Shown here: positions 5,838 through 11,805 of the stretch, one piece after another
How positions within the stretch are numbered: position 1 is the first letter of the stretch
Layout: each line of letters begins with the position of its first letter
Assembly (NCBI GenBank): GCA_963725415.1
Contig: CAVRZY010000319.1
Span: 1 to 11,805 of the forward strand
Direction of reading: 5' to 3'
DNA: 11,805 nucleotides
DNA from: CAVRZY01 sp963725415
Lineage (GTDB): Bacteria; Acidobacteriota; Terriglobia; Bryobacterales; Bryobacteraceae
Translations under genes and position numbers: made by a program
The notes under the pieces: model-generated
Seen by the model: the letters and a program-made list of their open reading frames with translations, nothing else
What the model was told of the DNA's origin: nothing
Database searches by the model: none

Positions 5838-7346
5838 CTATTGCCGCTGAGGGGGCCGGGGCTTCTCGACGATGACCTGGAAGGATCCCGAGCGAAACAC
5901 AAAGGCCCCGCGCTGTTCCAATGAGCTGATCATCTGCGCCACCACGTCTGGCAGGGCGGTGGCAGGGTCGCGGCGGACGATGGCGGCTCTCAATTCTGGG
6001 GCTAGGCGCAGGGCGCGCCAGTGCAGCCCGGGATAGGGCGCGAAAGACTCCTCGACCAGCCAACGCCGGTCGGGGAGATAGTATGTGGCACACTCAGGCC
6101 CCATCACCAAGTCGCCTGGTTTGGTGAGGGCGGCCAGGGCCTGGGCGGCTGCGCGGGCCCCGAAGACGCCCCTGTCAACGGTGGGGCTTCCTGGGGAGTC
6201 CATCATGGCCAGCGTGTCCGGCGCCATGACGGCGAATCCCGCGAGCACGATGACGGCGGAAACAGCACGGCGCCAGGGAGGGGCCAACTCGCGCAAGCAC
6301 AGGCCCAAGAGGGCGCACAGCGGGGGGAACACGATCAAGAAATACCGCGGGTAGCCGTCCCCACTATAGGCGACATAGAAGTAGACAGCGACCGGAATCA
6401 GGGCCGCGGCCAGCAACGGAAGATAAGGCTGGCGGAGGGAGCAAAGCCGGCGGTAGAAGAGGAGAACTGCTAGCGACGGCGCCAGACAGAGGAAGAACAG
6501 GTGGGTCACTTCGAAGCGGGCGGCGAATTGCAGCAAAGAGGATCGGGAGCGGGCACCGGCGCCCTCCTGGGCGGCATGCTGTTCCAGGGTGGCGGTGGTG
6601 ACACCCACGACGGTTTCATAGGTCCGTCCGAGGGAATTGCGGAGAGAGCGATTAGTCGTGCGGCCAAGTGACCAGGAGATGCCGACCAGCAGAAGGATGC
6701 CGAGCAGCGTTGCGACGACAGAAGCCTTCAGAAGCAGCGCCCTTCTGTTAGGCGGCGGGAGCAGCATACAGAGTATCAATAGCAGCGACGCCATGACGGC
6801 GATCTCGAGTTTTCCCAGCCAAAGAACGGCCATGCCGGACACCAACAAAGCATAGGTTGGGGCGCGCGCACCGTTCCCGGCCGTTAGGATGCCCCAGCAG
6901 ACCAGGGTATAGCCCAACAGGCCGACGGTTGGGTCGGTCTGCATATGGCTGGCTGCGCCATAGAAAAAAGGCGAGGCAAGTATGAGGAGACTGGGCACGA
7001 CCGACCTGGTGACCAGGAAGGGAAACAGGCACACGAAGAAGCCAATCAAGAAGGGCAGCAGCTTGGCGCCGGCCACTACATCGGGGGTCAGCAACGAGAA
7101 GGCGCCGAGCAGCAAGGAGGTCAGGGGTGGCTTGTGAAAGGGATTTGCGTCAGGCGCGACTTCGCCCCACTGCCAGCGGAAGCCGGAGCCTTCGAACAAG
7201 GAACGGCCAGGCATCAGAAACACCGATTCCTCGGATACGAGCTCGCGCTGGAGGTTTCCCGCGCGTGATAGGAAGTAGAGCAGGCACAGCAAGGCCAGTG
7301 AAAGCCCGAAGCGCCTTGGCGCGGAGAGCCTGCCGAGAAGGTTCAT
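5838..7346 (-). CDS. GT39/ArnT-like membrane glycosyltransferase (GT-C)
   Basis: A 502-residue polytopic inner-membrane protein of the dolichyl-phosphate-mannose mannosyltransferase/ArnT type, which transfers a sugar from a polyprenyl-phosphate carrier to an acceptor on the periplasmic face. The first helix (about 13-27) is followed by a large loop with the acidic pair Glu39-Glu40 (LVSEESVF), where GT-C enzymes keep their catalytic acid, and by HKPPL at 71-75, a hallmark of this family. QTDPT (136-140) matches the conserved Thr-Asp region, and YPRYFLIVFPPL (332-343) is the late motif. There are about ten to twelve membrane segments to residue 380, then a soluble periplasmic tail. AGGAG (7353-7357 complement) lies 6 nt before the ATG. 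It is transcribed divergently from the next GT-C-like gene. The sugar and acceptor are unknown. Confidence 0.88.
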   Translation of the reverse strand: MNLLGRLSAPRRFGLSLALLCLLYFLSRAGNLQRELVSEESVFLMPGRSLFEGSGFRWQWGEVAPDANPFHKPPLTSLLLGAFSLLTPDVVAGAKLLPFLIGFFVCLFPFLVTRSVVPSLLILASPFFYGAASHMQTDPTVGLLGYTLVCWGILTAGNGARAPTYALLVSGMAVLWLGKLEIAVMASLLLILCMLLPPPNRRALLLKASVVATLLGILLLVGISWSLGRTTNRSLRNSLGRTYETVVGVTTATLEQHAAQEGAGARSRSSLLQFAARFEVTHLFFLCLAPSLAVLLFYRRLCSLRQPYLPLLAAALIPVAVYFYVAYSGDGYPRYFLIVFPPLCALLGLCLRELAPPWRRAVSAVIVLAGFAVMAPDTLAMMDSPGSPTVDRGVFGARAAAQALAALTKPGDLVMGPECATYYLPDRRWLVEESFAPYPGLHWRALRLAPELRAAIVRRDPATALPDVVAQMISSLEQRGAFVFRSGSFQVIVEKPRPPQRQ

Positions 7347-7416
7347 GTGTTGCTCCTGGGGGCAGCAGCCAGACTCACGAAATGGAACGGTTGCGAGGGC
7401 ATTCCGCTAATGTCCC

Positions 7417-7446
7417 AGTCTGTTCCAGGGGTCTCAGCGGTGTCAA
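7417..7446 (-). promoter_or_regulatory. Candidate promoter for the GT39 gene
   Basis: On the minus strand a perfect TTGACA (7441-7446 complement) is followed by 18 bp and then CAGACT (7417-7422 complement), only 3 of 6 to the -10 consensus. It would give a leader of about 65 nt before the GT39 start. The -35 is convincing and the -10 is poor, so this is a tentative call in the 213-bp divergent intergenic region. Confidence 0.3.
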
Positions 7447-7559
7447 CCCGGGCCGCGGAGCTGTGCGGTGCGGCAGGTTTGTTGAGCGGGCTAATGGGGG
7501 GGAGGGTAGAGGCGAGTTTGGGGCGTGATATGTTATGAACGCAAGCCCCGTCCGGGCAT

Positions 7560-9110
7560 TTGTCAAGGCAGGGTGGTTTGAGAATTCGAGAGCACTGGTC
7601 TTCGCGTTGCACGCTGCTAGTGTGGCTGGCGATCATGGCGGCGGTGATCGCTCCCACCATTCTCAGCTATGGAACGTATTCCATGGCCTGGGACGACCTG
7701 TACTTCTTCCACCGGACGGTGAGCCTGAATCGAGCGATCTGGAGCCTGGACGGCAGGCAGTTTATGGAGACCTTCAGCATCCTGATGAAGTCTCCGGTGA
7801 TGGCGCTGATGGCGGCGCCGTGGGGTCCGGCGGGCACATCGGAAAAGGTGATCGGGTTATCTCTGGTATCGCTGGCGGGCTGCACCTGGCTGGCGGCGTT
7901 GGTGTGCATCTACCTGATGGCGCGCATGAGATGCGGCAAGATCCTGCTGGTGGTGGCTGGAGCCTCGCTGGCGGCCAATCCGGTATTGACGGGCTACGCG
8001 GGCGCATTTTTGGTGGACGGGCTGCTGTCGTGGGTGGTCCTATTGACGCTGTTGCTAGGGCCCTATGAGGCGCTGACGGAGGAACATGGCGTGGCAGCCA
8101 GCATCCGCAGGGGACTGCTGTGGGCCCTGGCGCTCAACGCGGGCGCGCTGGCGAAGGTGACCTACGGGTACTTCGCTCTTCTGATGGTTCCTTGCCTGCT
8201 GCTGATCCGGTGGAGGCGTGGGGGAGCCAGGCCGACGATAGTAACCGCGGCGAGCTGTGTAGCGGGCTGCCTTCCGAGCATCGTGATCTGGGGTCTGTTC
8301 GGCGCGCAGTTCCTGCGCCACGCGCAGATGTCGGCCTGGGGAGCGGGCTCGGGGTTCTACGCGGCGCCGGGGATCTCGCCACTGGCGTTTGCAGGTTCCT
8401 ACATCCAGGCCATCGGAGCGGCGTTCTATCTGCACTGCGGGCTGGGGCTGGCAGCGATCTGGATGGTGGCCAGGAAGCGGGTGCGGGTGTTGCGGGCGGC
8501 CATCTGGCCGTTGCTGGTGCTGGCGCTGTACTTCCTGCTGTCGATTCAAGGTTCGAACCGCGACCTGCGTTTTTTCATGCCGGCGATGGTGAATTTTCCT
8601 TTCCTCCTGGTGGCGCTGGTTCCGAACGGTCCCCAGCAGGGGAGGCCGGCGGTGAGCAAGGCAGCATTTGCGGCGGCCTTCCTGGTGATGGTTCTCGTCT
8701 CGCTGCCGATGACGAAGCGGCCCGAGCTCAGCAACGTCTGGCGGGCGCGCGACCTGCTGGTGAAGTGCGGCCTTCACGGCTACACCAGAATCACGCTGGC
8801 GACCGACAGTCCTGGTTTCAACATCGAGACCTTTTTGCTGGCGAAAGAGCTGCTGGGGAAGCCAGGGCGGAAATTCAGGATCGGCACCCTGGTCTACGAC
8901 ATTGTGCACGAGAAACCCGTGGAGTCGGGCTTCGAAGTTATGCGCCATAGCGACGTGACGATCTTCGAGGAACCCCAGCCCGTCTCTCCTGAGTTCACCA
9001 ACCGGCGGGCGGGCGATTACCGCAGTTATGTTTTGCGGAACGGGCGGGAGGTGACGGAACTTTCGGATCAGAGGACGTCAGTGTTTGAAGTGATCCGGCG
9101 GCCGGGGTGA
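7560..9110 (+). CDS. Polytopic membrane protein, probable GT-C glycosyltransferase
   Basis: A 516-residue protein with about ten hydrophobic helices to residue 384 and a soluble C-terminal domain (385-516). The layout matches GT-C enzymes: one helix (17-37), then an exposed loop with the acidic pair Asp45-Asp46 in SMAWDDLYFF, and a late NRDLRFFMPAM motif (333-343) resembling the R-x-(Y/F) region that precedes the last helices in lipid-linked-sugar transferases. It is not close enough to GT39 to name a family. The predicted role is transfer of a sugar from a polyprenyl carrier in the periplasmic leaflet. The first possible start is TTG 7560, with another TTG at 7578 and ATG at 7635; none has a good ribosome binding site, so the N-terminus is uncertain. 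It is divergent from the GT39-like gene and 113 bp upstream of the lipoprotein. Confidence 0.78.
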   Translation: MSRQGGLRIREHWSSRCTLLVWLAIMAAVIAPTILSYGTYSMAWDDLYFFHRTVSLNRAIWSLDGRQFMETFSILMKSPVMALMAAPWGPAGTSEKVIGLSLVSLAGCTWLAALVCIYLMARMRCGKILLVVAGASLAANPVLTGYAGAFLVDGLLSWVVLLTLLLGPYEALTEEHGVAASIRRGLLWALALNAGALAKVTYGYFALLMVPCLLLIRWRRGGARPTIVTAASCVAGCLPSIVIWGLFGAQFLRHAQMSAWGAGSGFYAAPGISPLAFAGSYIQAIGAAFYLHCGLGLAAIWMVARKRVRVLRAAIWPLLVLALYFLLSIQGSNRDLRFFMPAMVNFPFLLVALVPNGPQQGRPAVSKAAFAAAFLVMVLVSLPMTKRPELSNVWRARDLLVKCGLHGYTRITLATDSPGFNIETFLLAKELLGKPGRKFRIGTLVYDIVHEKPVESGFEVMRHSDVTIFEEPQPVSPEFTNRRAGDYRSYVLRNGREVTELSDQRTSVFEVIRRPG

Positions 9111-9214
9111 GCCAAGACATGCGGAGGGTTGCGCGGGGCGGTCGGGGAGGGGCATGATAGGAGCTTGACGGTCGCGCCCGGGGGGCTGGGCGGCATCTGG
9201 GAGCTTTAGCGGTT

Positions 9215-9220
9215 AGGAGG
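9215..9220 (+). promoter_or_regulatory. Shine-Dalgarno of the lipoprotein gene
   Basis: AGGAGG sits 3 nt before ATG 9224. It is a full match at a slightly short spacing, and it fixes the start so that the signal peptide is complete. Confidence 0.6.
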
Positions 9221-9223
9221 GCG

Positions 9224-9604
9224 ATGAAAGTGAGACGAGCTTTGCTGAGCGGCGTGGCAGCCCTGTGTGGGGTGGGGCTTTGGGGTTGTTGGCGGGCCGG
9301 GCCGGCGCAGCCTCGGATCTCCAGCATCATCACCTCACCCAGCCCGCCAGTTGCCGGAATCTTCGATTTCGCGATCCTGGGGGAAGGGTTTGACGAAGCG
9401 GCGGCGAAGGTGATCTTCACGGGGCCGGGCTGCGAAATGGGGTGCGAGGTGCCCCGGAGCGCCATTGCGGAGCGGGCACCGACACAGATGTCCGGGAAGG
9501 CTCAACTGGCCCCTGGCCGGTACAGCGTGACAGTGAAAAACGGCCAGGGGCCGCCGTCGAATCCCGTGAGCCTGGATGTGGCGCCGGCGAAGGCGGAGGA
9601 CTGA
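9224..9604 (+). CDS. Small lipoprotein with IPT/TIG-like domain
   Basis: A 126-residue predicted exported lipoprotein. The N-terminus has positive residues (KVRR, 2-5), a hydrophobic core (6-19) and a lipobox LWGC with Cys22 as the lipidated residue, so it should be anchored to the inner or outer membrane after signal peptidase II cleavage. Residues about 30-119 (PRISSIITSPSPPVAGIFDF to PVSLDV) have the layout of an immunoglobulin-like IPT/TIG domain: opening Pro-x-Ile, a central G-x-G-F (53-56), and a late PGRYSVTVKNGQGPPSNP. Cys70 and Cys74 could form a disulfide. Such domains bind partners or carbohydrate. It follows the GT-C gene by 113 bp and precedes the split GT2 gene by about 10 bp, so it may act on the surface glycan; that link is inference. 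Confidence 0.75.
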   Translation: MKVRRALLSGVAALCGVGLWGCWRAGPAQPRISSIITSPSPPVAGIFDFAILGEGFDEAAAKVIFTGPGCEMGCEVPRSAIAERAPTQMSGKAQLAPGRYSVTVKNGQGPPSNPVSLDVAPAKAED

Positions 9605-9612
9605 GGAAGGAG
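9604..9612 (+). promoter_or_regulatory. Shine-Dalgarno-like sequence before the split GT2 gene
   Basis: AGGAAGGAG overlaps the lipoprotein stop codon and lies directly before TTG 9614. Spacing is 1-3 nt, tighter than usual. It supports translation starting around 9614, not at the ATG at 9804. Confidence 0.4.
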
Positions 9613-9613
9613 T

Positions 9614-9958
9614 TTGGGGCAGGCGGCCCATAGGCGCCAACTTACGCAGGCCAGAGGCCTGCGCCACCTGCGGGGCCTTCTTCACCTGCTGGTGAAAGGA
9701 GGGGGCTGGAACCTGGAGTGGCTGGGCGAAACGAGACTGGAGGGGCGGCGGGATCTGTGCACTTATCTCACGGCGCATTGGCCGGCCGCGAGGCGGCTGC
9801 TGGATGAACTCAACGAGGGTGACACCCAGCGGATCCTGCGGCTGTTCTACGATCGGAGCGCCGGGCCGCCTTTACAGGCCTCAGGGTGCGCGAGCGCGGC
9901 GGCAAGCGAACTCGAGCCGGCTGGTGGACGAGTATGGCGAGCCGCTGGGGTTTCGTGA
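9614..9958 (+). CDS. N-terminal fragment of the frameshifted GT2 gene
   Basis: A reading frame of 114 codons starting at TTG just after AGGAAGGAG. The first 85-90 codons have strongly GC-rich third positions and protein-like sequence (GLRHLRGLLHLLVKGGGWNL near the start, RLLDELNEGDTQRILRLFYD later). After about 9870 the sequence turns into low-complexity Ala/Gly/Ser before a TGA. I read it as the helical N-terminal region that often precedes the catalytic domain in GT2 proteins. It would join the +1 frame of the next entry if one base change near 9870-9900 were repaired, giving about 460 residues in all. Alternatively it is a separate small ORF. Confidence 0.5.
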   Translation: MGQAAHRRQLTQARGLRHLRGLLHLLVKGGGWNLEWLGETRLEGRRDLCTYLTAHWPAARRLLDELNEGDTQRILRLFYDRSAGPPLQASGCASAAASELEPAGGRVWRAAGVS

Positions 9959-11000
9959 GCGCAGCTCAAGGGCAGACTGCCCGCACAGCAACCGCCGACC
10001 CTCGTTCAGCGTCGTGATTCCCTTCGCGCGACACCTCAAGCTGCTGGGACGTTGCCTGGCCAGCCTGGACAAGATGCGGCATCCCAGGAAGGAGGACGTG
10101 TTCGAGGTCGCAGTGGTTAATGACGATGCGCAGTATTCGCTGGAGGAGCTGCGGGCGCTGATGCCGCTGGGGCTGAGGCCCCTCGCCAGGGTGGCGGCCG
10201 GGCAGCCGGGGAGCGGAATCGCGGCGACCTTGAACCAGGCCATCGCCCTGAGCGGCAACGAATGGATCCTGTTTGTGGACTGCGACGACCTGGTGGAACC
10301 GGATGCGCTGACGCGGCTGGAGTGGCACATCCGGAGACATCCCAAGGTGCGTTACATCAGCTCGAACATGATCGACATCGACGAGGGGGAAGGGGTGCTG
10401 CGGTATCGCCGTCGGGTCGAACCACCGACCGAGCTGCTTTCCAGAGGAATGATCGCCGGGCATCTGAAATGCGTGCGGCGGGACGCCTTGGACGAGTATG
10501 GCCCGTTAGAGCCAGAGTTCGATGGGTGCCAGGACTACGACCTTGCTCTGAAGATGTCGTTCGTGGAACCGATTCTGCTGATTCCCGAGTACCTGTACAG
10601 ATACCGCTGGCACCAGGGCACGCAATCGGTGAGCGGGGCGGCGCGGCAGGAACTCACGACCCAGGCCATCCGCAGAATCTACAAGGGCGCGGCGATGATG
10701 GAACGAGGACTGCTGCGCGCTGGGGGAGGAGTTTCTGTCGGTTTCGAGGGCAAGCATAGTGCGGCTTGGGCAGAAGTTTTTGGGAATTTGCCACCGGCAG
10801 GCGGCGGGGCGCGAGTGAGGGTGTCCTGCGGGGAATTGGAGCCCAGCCCGCATCAGGCCAGGCGGCTGATGGTGGAACTGGCGCGGGCGCTGCTGGGGCC
10901 TGGGACGGGCAGACGCGCGGGGCCGTTTGAGATTGACCGTGAGCCAGGCCCATGGCCTGTCAGGCCATCAGAGGGGGATGGGGGTCTCCCAGTTGAGTGA
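9804..11000 (+). CDS. Family 2 glycosyltransferase (catalytic part, probably frameshifted)
   Basis: A GT2 (GT-A fold) glycosyltransferase. Numbered from ATG 9804, SFSVVIPFARHLKLLGRCLA is at 67-86, VNDDAQ at 105-110 replaces the usual V-D-D-G-S, FVDCDDLVEPDA at 157-168 is the metal-binding motif, and DGCQDYDLALKM at 240-251 is the catalytic region in the (E/Q)D-x-D form seen in rhamnosyl- and galactosyltransferase-like members. LYRYRWHQGTQS (264-275) is a typical closing element. The first 35 or so codons from ATG 9804 look like a wrong frame (Ser/Arg/Cys-rich), and real coding starts around residue 30-36. The true N-terminus is therefore probably the reading frame starting at 9614, joined by a frameshift. 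The last 70 residues are Gly/Pro-rich and poorly conserved-looking. The stop lies just before the composition break. It belongs to the glycan locus; its substrate is unknown. Confidence 0.85.
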   Translation: MNSTRVTPSGSCGCSTIGAPGRLYRPQGARARRQANSSRLVDEYGEPLGFRERSSRADCPHSNRRPSFSVVIPFARHLKLLGRCLASLDKMRHPRKEDVFEVAVVNDDAQYSLEELRALMPLGLRPLARVAAGQPGSGIAATLNQAIALSGNEWILFVDCDDLVEPDALTRLEWHIRRHPKVRYISSNMIDIDEGEGVLRYRRRVEPPTELLSRGMIAGHLKCVRRDALDEYGPLEPEFDGCQDYDLALKMSFVEPILLIPEYLYRYRWHQGTQSVSGAARQELTTQAIRRIYKGAAMMERGLLRAGGGVSVGFEGKHSAAWAEVFGNLPPAGGGARVRVSCGELEPSPHQARRLMVELARALLGPGTGRRAGPFEIDREPGPWPVRPSEGDGGLPVE

Positions 11001-11107
11001 GGCGTCTTCGCTGGTTCGAGCGAGGTTAGGGCATAAATTGTACCAACCTTAACTATCCGTAATTTGCCGCATCTAGCACACTTCACTTCATAAAGTTTGT
11101 CTGTCAA
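10853..11107 (-). pseudogene. C-terminal fragment of the tandem zinc-ribbon gene, truncated at the boundary
   Basis: On the minus strand the frame opens with MTDKLYEVKCARCGKLRIVK and continues VGTIYAL, which repeats the CxxCGK-x-R-x-V-x-x-GTI unit of the upstream fragment. Reading the same frame further upstream (to about 11185) adds an in-frame knuckle, VPCKFCRVHNRGG, that joins it to that fragment if one A is added in a run of five. After about 11,030 the frame passes into the GC-rich DNA and is only antisense to the GT2 gene (Pro/Ser/Arg-rich), so the genuine gene is cut there and the stop at 10853 is accidental. The partner CxxC of the second ribbon is missing. Confidence 0.5.
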
Positions 11108-11295
11108 ATTCCGAGCAACGCCACCACGATTATGTACTCGGCAAAATTTACAAGGAACATTTTTATAATCTTCAATCGTCTTGTCTTTTTATGAAAACGC
11201 AACCATCGGTCTATCGTCCCTGGGTTCACAACCCGCATCTTACCGCATTGGTTGCACGGAAACTCTATAGTTGTGCCTTTTATAAATCTAGCCAT
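11104..11295 (-). CDS. N-terminal fragment of a tandem zinc-ribbon protein
   Basis: A 63-codon frame beginning MARFIKGTTIEFPCNQCGKM with the knuckle CNQC at residues 14-17, followed by GK-x-R-x-V-x-x-GTI. After about residue 38 the frame changes character (IIKMFLVNFAEYIIVVALLGI, hydrophobic, unlike the rest), whereas the neighbouring frame continues sensibly as DKTIEDYKNVPCKFCRVHNR. The likely break is the five-A run at 11186-11190 on the complement. Zinc ribbons of this type bind DNA or RNA and are common in phage and mobile-element proteins, but I cannot name the family. GGATG about 7 nt upstream serves as ribosome binding site. The start is 9 bp after the stop of the 66-aa gene, in the same operon. 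Confidence 0.5.
   Translation of the reverse strand: MARFIKGTTIEFPCNQCGKMRVVNPGTIDRWLRFHKKTRRLKIIKMFLVNFAEYIIVVALLGI
11186..11190 (-). other. Homopolymer frameshift site in the zinc-ribbon gene
   Basis: A run of five A on the minus strand (CAT AAA AAG AC). With six A the two zinc-ribbon fragments read as one protein; with five they are out of frame. This could be a real mutation, an assembly or sequencing error, or slippage. It is not the canonical X-XXY-YYZ heptamer. Confidence 0.5.
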
Positions 11296-11304
11296 GTTAC
11301 CATC

Positions 11305-11505
11305 CTACTTATTCTGCTCATACAGTTCTAGCATTTTAACCGATTTTATAAGTTCTTCCACTACCTTACTAAAGTCCTTTTTATCAATGTCTATCGTAAC
11401 CCCATTCCCACAAAATACTACCGTGACACAATCATAATCATCAGTAAACCATGATAGTGTCTCTTCCCCATTATATAAATCGTGAATTGTTTTCCCTTGC
11501 GCCAT
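11305..11505 (-). CDS. Small acidic hypothetical protein (66 aa)
   Basis: A 66-residue protein, acidic in its middle (DDYDCVTVVF at 22-31, VTIDIDKKDFSKVVEELIKS at 36-55) with a predicted beta-strand part followed by a helix (44-61). No membrane segment or known motif is visible and I do not recognise it. AT-rich codons match the other genes of this end and differ from the glycan locus. Its ATG is 4 bp after the stop of the 59-aa gene and its stop is 9 bp before the zinc-ribbon start, so it is the middle gene of a compact operon. AGAAG upstream is a weak ribosome binding site. The size and packing resemble phage or mobile-element early genes; function is unknown. Confidence 0.6.
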   Translation of the reverse strand: MAQGKTIHDLYNGEETLSWFTDDYDCVTVVFCGNGVTIDIDKKDFSKVVEELIKSVKMLELYEQNK

Positions 11506-11509
11506 CGTA

Positions 11510-11689
11510 CTACTTCTTCTTTTCCCTACTTCTTTGATACCCTAGTTTGGGATTGCCTCGCGGTTGGTTTTTCCACAACCCCCTTGCCCCCAAACATTTC
11601 TTGACTACCTTATATATAGGATGCCAATATTCCATTTCAATAAGCTCTTTCTCTAACTGGTTGAGGTCTAACTTACTTTTCTTCTGCAT
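11510..11689 (-). CDS. Small basic hypothetical protein (59 aa)
   Basis: Below a 60-codon cutoff but well supported: ATG at 11687-11689 on the complement, 59 codons, TAG at 11510-11512. It begins MQKKSKLDLNQLEKELIEME (helical, heptad-like leucines), has YWHPIYKVVKKCLG (21-34), and ends in a strongly basic tail (WKNQPRGNPKLGYQ, then RSREKKK), suggesting nucleic-acid binding. I do not recognise a family. It is the first gene after a perfect consensus promoter whose -10 ends 6 nt before the ATG, so the message is probably leaderless or nearly so. An internal ATG at codon 19 is a less likely start. The next gene starts 4 bp after its stop. Confidence 0.6.
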   Translation of the reverse strand: MQKKSKLDLNQLEKELIEMEYWHPIYKVVKKCLGARGLWKNQPRGNPKLGYQRSREKKK

Positions 11690-11695
11690 AGTATT

Positions 11696-11724
11696 ATTAT
11701 ATATGATACCAAAGGCTATGTCAA
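11696..11724 (-). promoter_or_regulatory. Perfect sigma70 promoter of the AT-rich operon
   Basis: On the minus strand TTGACA (11719-11724 complement), a 17-bp spacer and TATAAT (11696-11701 complement) match the consensus at all 12 positions with ideal spacing. The -10 is only 6 nt before the ATG of the 59-aa gene, placing the expected transcription start at that codon. Confidence 0.8.
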
Positions 11725-11768
11725 TAGTATTATCTATTTGGGCAAGATTTATTTTCAGACAAAAGATC

Positions 11769-11795
11769 CCCCGTACCTTAATTCAGTGTACAGGG
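11769..11795 (-). repeat. Inverted repeat upstream of the AT-rich operon
   Basis: CCCCGTAC (11769-11776) and GTACAGGG (11788-11795) are complementary except for one position that can form a G-U pair in RNA. The loop is 11 nt. On the minus strand it is followed by GATCTTTTG, so it could be a weak terminator of a gene beyond the window, or an operator about 45 bp upstream of the -35. Confidence 0.3.
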
Positions 11796-11805
11796 TTAAA
11801 AATTA

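Noticed and set aside
7535..8068. ATG at 7535 as the start of the gene after the divergent promoter region
   Set aside because: It is in a different frame from the membrane protein, and its translation is His/Gly-rich with no hydrophobic helices.
8055..8950. Overlapping long open frames on both strands inside the 7560-9110 gene
   Set aside because: Their translations are Arg/Gly/Pro-rich and lack structure, while the chosen frame gives well-formed membrane helices.
11186..11190. Programmed -1 ribosomal frameshift in the zinc-ribbon gene
   Set aside because: The site is T AAA AAG, not a canonical slippery heptamer, and I see no clear downstream pseudoknot. A mutation or base-calling error in the homopolymer is simpler.
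1..11805. CRISPR arrays, tRNA, rRNA, intact transposases, toxin-antitoxin pairs or known defence genes
   Set aside because: I looked on both strands and found no regularly spaced repeats, no tRNA-like cloverleaf, no transposase motifs and no pair with recognisable toxin or antitoxin features.

Overview
The window is about 11.0 kb of GC-rich bacterial DNA followed, from roughly 11,010-11,040 to the end, by about 0.8 kb of AT-rich DNA that does not match it (19 of 60 bases are G/C in 11341-11400, against 47 of 60 in 10861-10920). The GC-rich part looks like a Gram-negative bacterium: GC-ending codons, a lipobox lipoprotein, GT-C membrane glycosyltransferases and a bacterial homoserine dehydrogenase. 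Acidobacteriota would fit, but that is only an inference; nothing here is diagnostic.

Layout. 1-291: small membrane protein (+). 319-2064: a minus-strand pair, a VOC/glyoxalase-fold protein followed by homoserine dehydrogenase. 2065-2638: a 574-bp gap with no convincing protein gene. It holds a strong sigma70-type promoter, three perfect hairpins and an intrinsic terminator, which together outline an unannotated small RNA of about 110 nt. 2639-5682: a tight plus-strand operon of two GT2 glycosyltransferases and a SAM-dependent methyltransferase with a repeated coiled-coil tail. 5838-7346 (-) and 7560-9110 (+): two divergently transcribed polytopic proteins of GT-C type, the first GT39/ArnT-like. 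9224-9604: a small lipoprotein with an IPT/TIG-like fold. 9614-11000: a third GT2 glycosyltransferase that appears to be split by a frameshift near 9870-9900.

The 2.6-11.0 kb segment reads as an accessory surface-glycan locus. GT2 enzymes and the methyltransferase would build and decorate a glycan in the cytoplasm, and the GT-C enzymes would use lipid-linked sugars at the outer face of the inner membrane. The glycan and its acceptor cannot be deduced. There is no flippase, polymerase or nucleotide-sugar gene in the window, so the locus is either partial or an add-on.

The AT-rich end carries a minus-strand operon of very small, phage- or mobile-element-like genes: a 59-aa basic protein, a 66-aa acidic protein, and a tandem zinc-ribbon protein broken by a 1-base frameshift and cut off at the composition boundary. 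It has its own perfect TTGACA-N17-TATAAT promoter only 6 nt from the first start codon. It is either a recently acquired element fragment or an assembly chimera; the sequence alone cannot decide.
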